From CAZGXM01 sp964529795 (GTDB lineage: Bacteria > Bacillota > JADQBR01): a stretch of 26,547 nt of DNA. The first letter of the stretch is position 1. Every line of letters starts with the position of its first letter. The stretch lies in contig CAZGXM010000038.1 in assembly GCA_964529795.1 (NCBI GenBank), forward strand, positions 1 to 26,547. The letters run 5' to 3'. The notes beneath the pieces were generated by a model. That model had not been told where the DNA came from, searched no databases, and saw only the letters and a list, made by a program, of their open reading frames with translations. Shown here piece by piece: positions 24,982-26,547 of the stretch. The position numbers and the translations under genes were made by a program.

Positions 24982-25341
24982 CTAAGCTCCCAATTTTTCT
25001 TTTGCCAGTGCGGCCAGTTGGGCAAATGCCTCCTGGTCGCTGACAGCCAGTTCGGCTAACATTTTACGGTTTATTTCCACGCCTGCCTGCTTCAAGCCGT
25101 TAATAAACCTGCTGTAGGAAAGCCCGTTCATTCGGGCGGCAGCATTAATTCTGGCAATCCAGAGTTTGCGGAAGTCGCCTTTCCGCTTGCGCCGGTCAGC
25201 ATACGCATTTGCCAGCGCCCTCATTACCGCCTGGTTGGCAGGTCTGAAAATCTTTGACTTCATGCCGAAGTATCCTTTGGCAAGCTTAAGAATTTTTTTA
25301 TGGCGTCTTCTTGCAGTTACGCCTCTTTTAACGCGTGCCAT
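24982..25341 (-). CDS. rplT: Ribosomal protein L20
   Basis: 119 residues, the standard bL20 length. The start MARVKRGVTARRRHKKILKL and the conserved GYFGMKSKIFRPANQAVM leave no doubt. It binds 23S rRNA early in 50S assembly, and in Firmicutes it also represses its own operon by binding the infC leader. AAGGAGG lies 8 bases before the ATG. It is the last gene of infC-rpmI-rplT, 18 bases after rpmI. Confidence 0.98.
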   Translation of the reverse strand: MARVKRGVTARRRHKKILKLAKGYFGMKSKIFRPANQAVMRALANAYADRRKRKGDFRKLWIARINAAARMNGLSYSRFINGLKQAGVEINRKMLAELAVSDQEAFAQLAALAKEKLGA

Positions 25342-25359
25342 GACTGAAACCTCCTTTAC

Positions 25360-25551
25360 TTAGGGTAGCAATTGTTTCATTCTTTTTTGATCCGCGGCAC
25401 TTAATATGCCGGATTTTCTCAAGTTACGCTTTCTCTTAGCGCTTTTTTTCTCCAGGATATGGCTTTTGAAAGCTTTAGAACGCTTAATTTTACCGGTGGC
25501 GGTTTTCTTAAATCTTTTAGCCGCCCCGCGGTGAGTCTTCATTTTCGGCAC
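25360..25551 (-). CDS. rpmI: Ribosomal protein L35
   Basis: 63 residues with the bL35 core PKMKTHRGAAKRFKKTATGK and a very basic composition. The start is the GTG at 25551 (GTG-CCG-AAA-ATG-AAG), because GGAGG lies 7 bases before it and family members begin MPKMKTH. A reading eight codons longer would run through the ribosome binding site. It lies 24 bases after infC. Confidence 0.96.
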   Translation of the reverse strand: MPKMKTHRGAAKRFKKTATGKIKRSKAFKSHILEKKSAKRKRNLRKSGILSAADQKRMKQLLP

Positions 25552-25575
25552 AGCATTTCCTCCTCCCTGGTCCAA

Positions 25576-26094
25576 TTATTTCCCATCACTTTTGGGGGCC
25601 AAGATCATGACCATGTTTCTTCCTTCAACTTTGGGCTCTTTTTCAACTGCGGCAATATCCTTTAACTGTTCAGCCAGTTTATTGCAAAGGTTCTTACCCA
25701 ACCGGGCGTGAGAAATCTCCCTGCCCCTGAACATAACGGTCACTTTCACTTTATCTCCATTTTTAAGAAACCTGGTAGCGTTGCGCGCCTTGACCTGAAA
25801 GTCATGTTCTTCAATGTTCAAGCGAAATTTTACTTCTTTCACATTAATAATGCGCTGGTTTTTCCGTGCCTCTCTTTCCTTTTTGCTCATTTCATACTTG
25901 TACTTGCCGTAATCCATAATACGGCATACCGGTGGGCGCGCTTGCGGAGCCACCTCCACTAAATCCAACCCCTTTTCACTGGCCACCTGAAGAGCTTTTT
26001 TTACCGACATTATCCCCACTTGCTCCCCATCAACCCCGATCAGGCGCACTTCCTGGGTACGAATTGCTTCGTTTACCCTTAAATCCTTGCTAAT
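25576..26094 (-). CDS. infC: Translation initiation factor IF-3, starting at ATT
   Basis: 172 residues. IF-3 keeps the 30S subunit free and proofreads the start codon. The N-domain (VNEAIRTQEVRLIGVDGEQ), the linker (KYEMSKKEREARKNQ) and the C-domain (VKEVKFRLNIEEHDF, KVTVMFRGREISH) are all present. The N-terminal sequence SKDLRVNEAIR is coded upstream of any ATG, GTG or TTG in frame: between the in-frame TGA at 26101-26103 and the first GTG at 26047-26049, the only fitting initiation codon is ATT at 26092-26094, with GGAGG (26104-26108) 9 bases before it. AUU starts of infC are known in E. coli and Geobacillus and let IF-3 repress its own translation. The gene heads infC-rpmI-rplT behind an L20-type leader. 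Confidence 0.95.
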   Translation of the reverse strand: MSKDLRVNEAIRTQEVRLIGVDGEQVGIMSVKKALQVASEKGLDLVEVAPQARPPVCRIMDYGKYKYEMSKKEREARKNQRIINVKEVKFRLNIEEHDFQVKARNATRFLKNGDKVKVTVMFRGREISHARLGKNLCNKLAEQLKDIAAVEKEPKVEGRNMVMILAPKSDGK

Positions 26095-26132
26095 GTTTTG
26101 TCACCTCCGTAAATTTCCTAAAAACAAACCGG

Positions 26133-26286
26133 AACATAAAACACGGCGCATGGAGCACCCATCCGCCGTGAAAATACTAAAAAAGCCAATAACATCATAA
26201 ATAAACGGTCTTGACCTTATTAACAACCAAGCTGGCGTCATAAGGTGAGAAGCGGATGGCTTCTACTTTGATTTATGCAAACACAC
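26133..26286 (-). promoter_or_regulatory. L20-type leader with attenuator upstream of infC
   Basis: The minus-strand leader runs from the promoter to infC. It contains the AGAAGC/GCTTCT hairpin (26248-26264), a long-range stem CCTTAT/ATAAGG (26215-26220 with 26240-26245), and a terminator: CACGGCG (26164-26170) pairs with CGCCGTG (26142-26148), with inner ATGG/CCAT and then TTTTATGTT (26133-26141). The arrangement and the sequence around AAGCCATCCGCTTCTCACC match my memory of the Firmicutes L20 leader, in which L20 binding favours the terminator. The family match is from memory, the structure is seen. Confidence 0.8.
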
Positions 26287-26292
26287 GCAAGT

Positions 26293-26321
26293 ATTATAGC
26301 ATATCCAATCTTAACGGTCAA
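26293..26321 (-). promoter_or_regulatory. promoter of infC-rpmI-rplT
   Basis: On the minus strand the -35 is TTGACC (26316-26321), the spacer is exactly 17 bp, and the -10 is a perfect TATAAT (26293-26298). The insertion-sequence remnant begins within a few bases to the right of the -35. Confidence 0.85.
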
Positions 26322-26329
26322 CAGTAAAT

Positions 26330-26547
26330 TAAGGGCGTTGAAGACTTGGACGATGAAGATTTTTCCCCCTGAATATGTCACAACCGACAAGGGTCATGGG
26401 CGTATCGAAGTACGTAAAATCCAAACGAGTACAGCTTTAAACGAATACGTGACGTTTCATACTCTTCATCTTTTAGGTAGTAGAGGACAGTAAGTACAGC
26501 TTTAAACGAATACGTGACGTTTCCCTATACTAAACAGGTTTGCCGGA
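26330..26547 (+). pseudogene. ISAs1-family transposase remnant with internal duplication (cut by window edge)
   Basis: The frame encodes PPEYVTTDKGHGRIEVRKIQ followed by TALNEYVTF, matching the DKGHGRIE-type motif of ISAs1-family DDE transposases. The part before it is missing. A likely frameshift lies in the T5C5 tract near 26361-26370, because the frame upstream of it (GVEDLDDEDFSP) reads acidic protein-like sequence that then stops. A 31-bp direct repeat (26428-26458 and 26493-26523) with a 65-bp period inserts a stop (26491-26493). After the second copy the reading continues as FPYTKQVCR, as expected for an intact transposase. So this is a decayed element, not active. How much continues beyond the right edge cannot be seen, and the left end is approximate. 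Confidence 0.7.
26428..26523 (+). repeat. 31-bp direct repeat, 65-bp period
   Basis: The two copies, 26428-26458 and 26493-26523, are identical over 31 bp and separated by 34 bp. Because 65 is not a multiple of three, the duplication shifts the transposase frame. Confidence 0.95.

Noticed and set aside
26428..26523. Two 31-bp repeats with a 34-bp interval, like a minimal CRISPR unit
   Set aside because: The repeat encodes a conserved transposase segment, the sequence after copy two continues the transposase frame, and there is no further copy within the window.

Overview
The window looks like a stretch of chromosome from a spore-forming, anaerobic Gram-positive bacterium of the Clostridia, most likely of the Desulfotomaculum/Pelotomaculum (Peptococcaceae) type. 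Evidence for this is a yunB sporulation gene, two tRNA-sensing T-box leaders, an L20-type leader in front of infC-rpmI-rplT, and the order pheS-pheT-zapA-polX-(...)-mutS2, which matches the Bacillus subtilis order apart from inserted genes. The species name is inference. Nearly every gene lies on the minus strand; the class A penicillin-binding protein and an insertion-sequence remnant are the only plus-strand genes.

Layout from left to right. Positions 1-240 hold no gene. They carry three tandem promoters pointing left and a boxA antitermination element, so an rRNA operon very probably begins just outside the left edge. Next come yunB, tyrS with a T-box leader (specifier TAC), and the divergent PBP1-type gene, which ends in a bidirectional terminator. 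Facing it is a HypE-like (AIR-synthase superfamily) gene that has lost its key aspartates and its C-terminal cysteine. Then comes a three-gene export-type operon (NEW3-domain membrane-anchored protein, ABC ATPase, ABC-2 permease).

The middle of the window is mutS2, a large two-module U32 protein, and the run polX-aag-(alkaline-phosphatase-fold enzyme)-(Nif3-like protein), in which DNA repair genes are joined to two uncharacterised metalloprotein-like genes. The right side holds zapA, pheST with a T-box leader (specifier TTC), a SpoU/TrmH RNA methyltransferase, and the infC-rpmI-rplT operon. infC starts at a rare ATT codon. At the right edge is a decayed ISAs1-family transposase fragment carrying a 65-bp duplication.

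Functionally this is mostly a housekeeping translation, DNA-repair and cell-wall neighbourhood with heavy RNA-based control: two T-boxes, an L20 attenuator and the AUU start of infC. I see no CRISPR array, prophage, toxin-antitoxin module or defence island. The less ordinary pieces are the degenerate HypE-like protein, the NEW3/ABC operon with an unassigned structured leader, the Nif3-like/phosphatase-like pair in the polX operon, and a small transcription unit between the methyltransferase gene and pheS.
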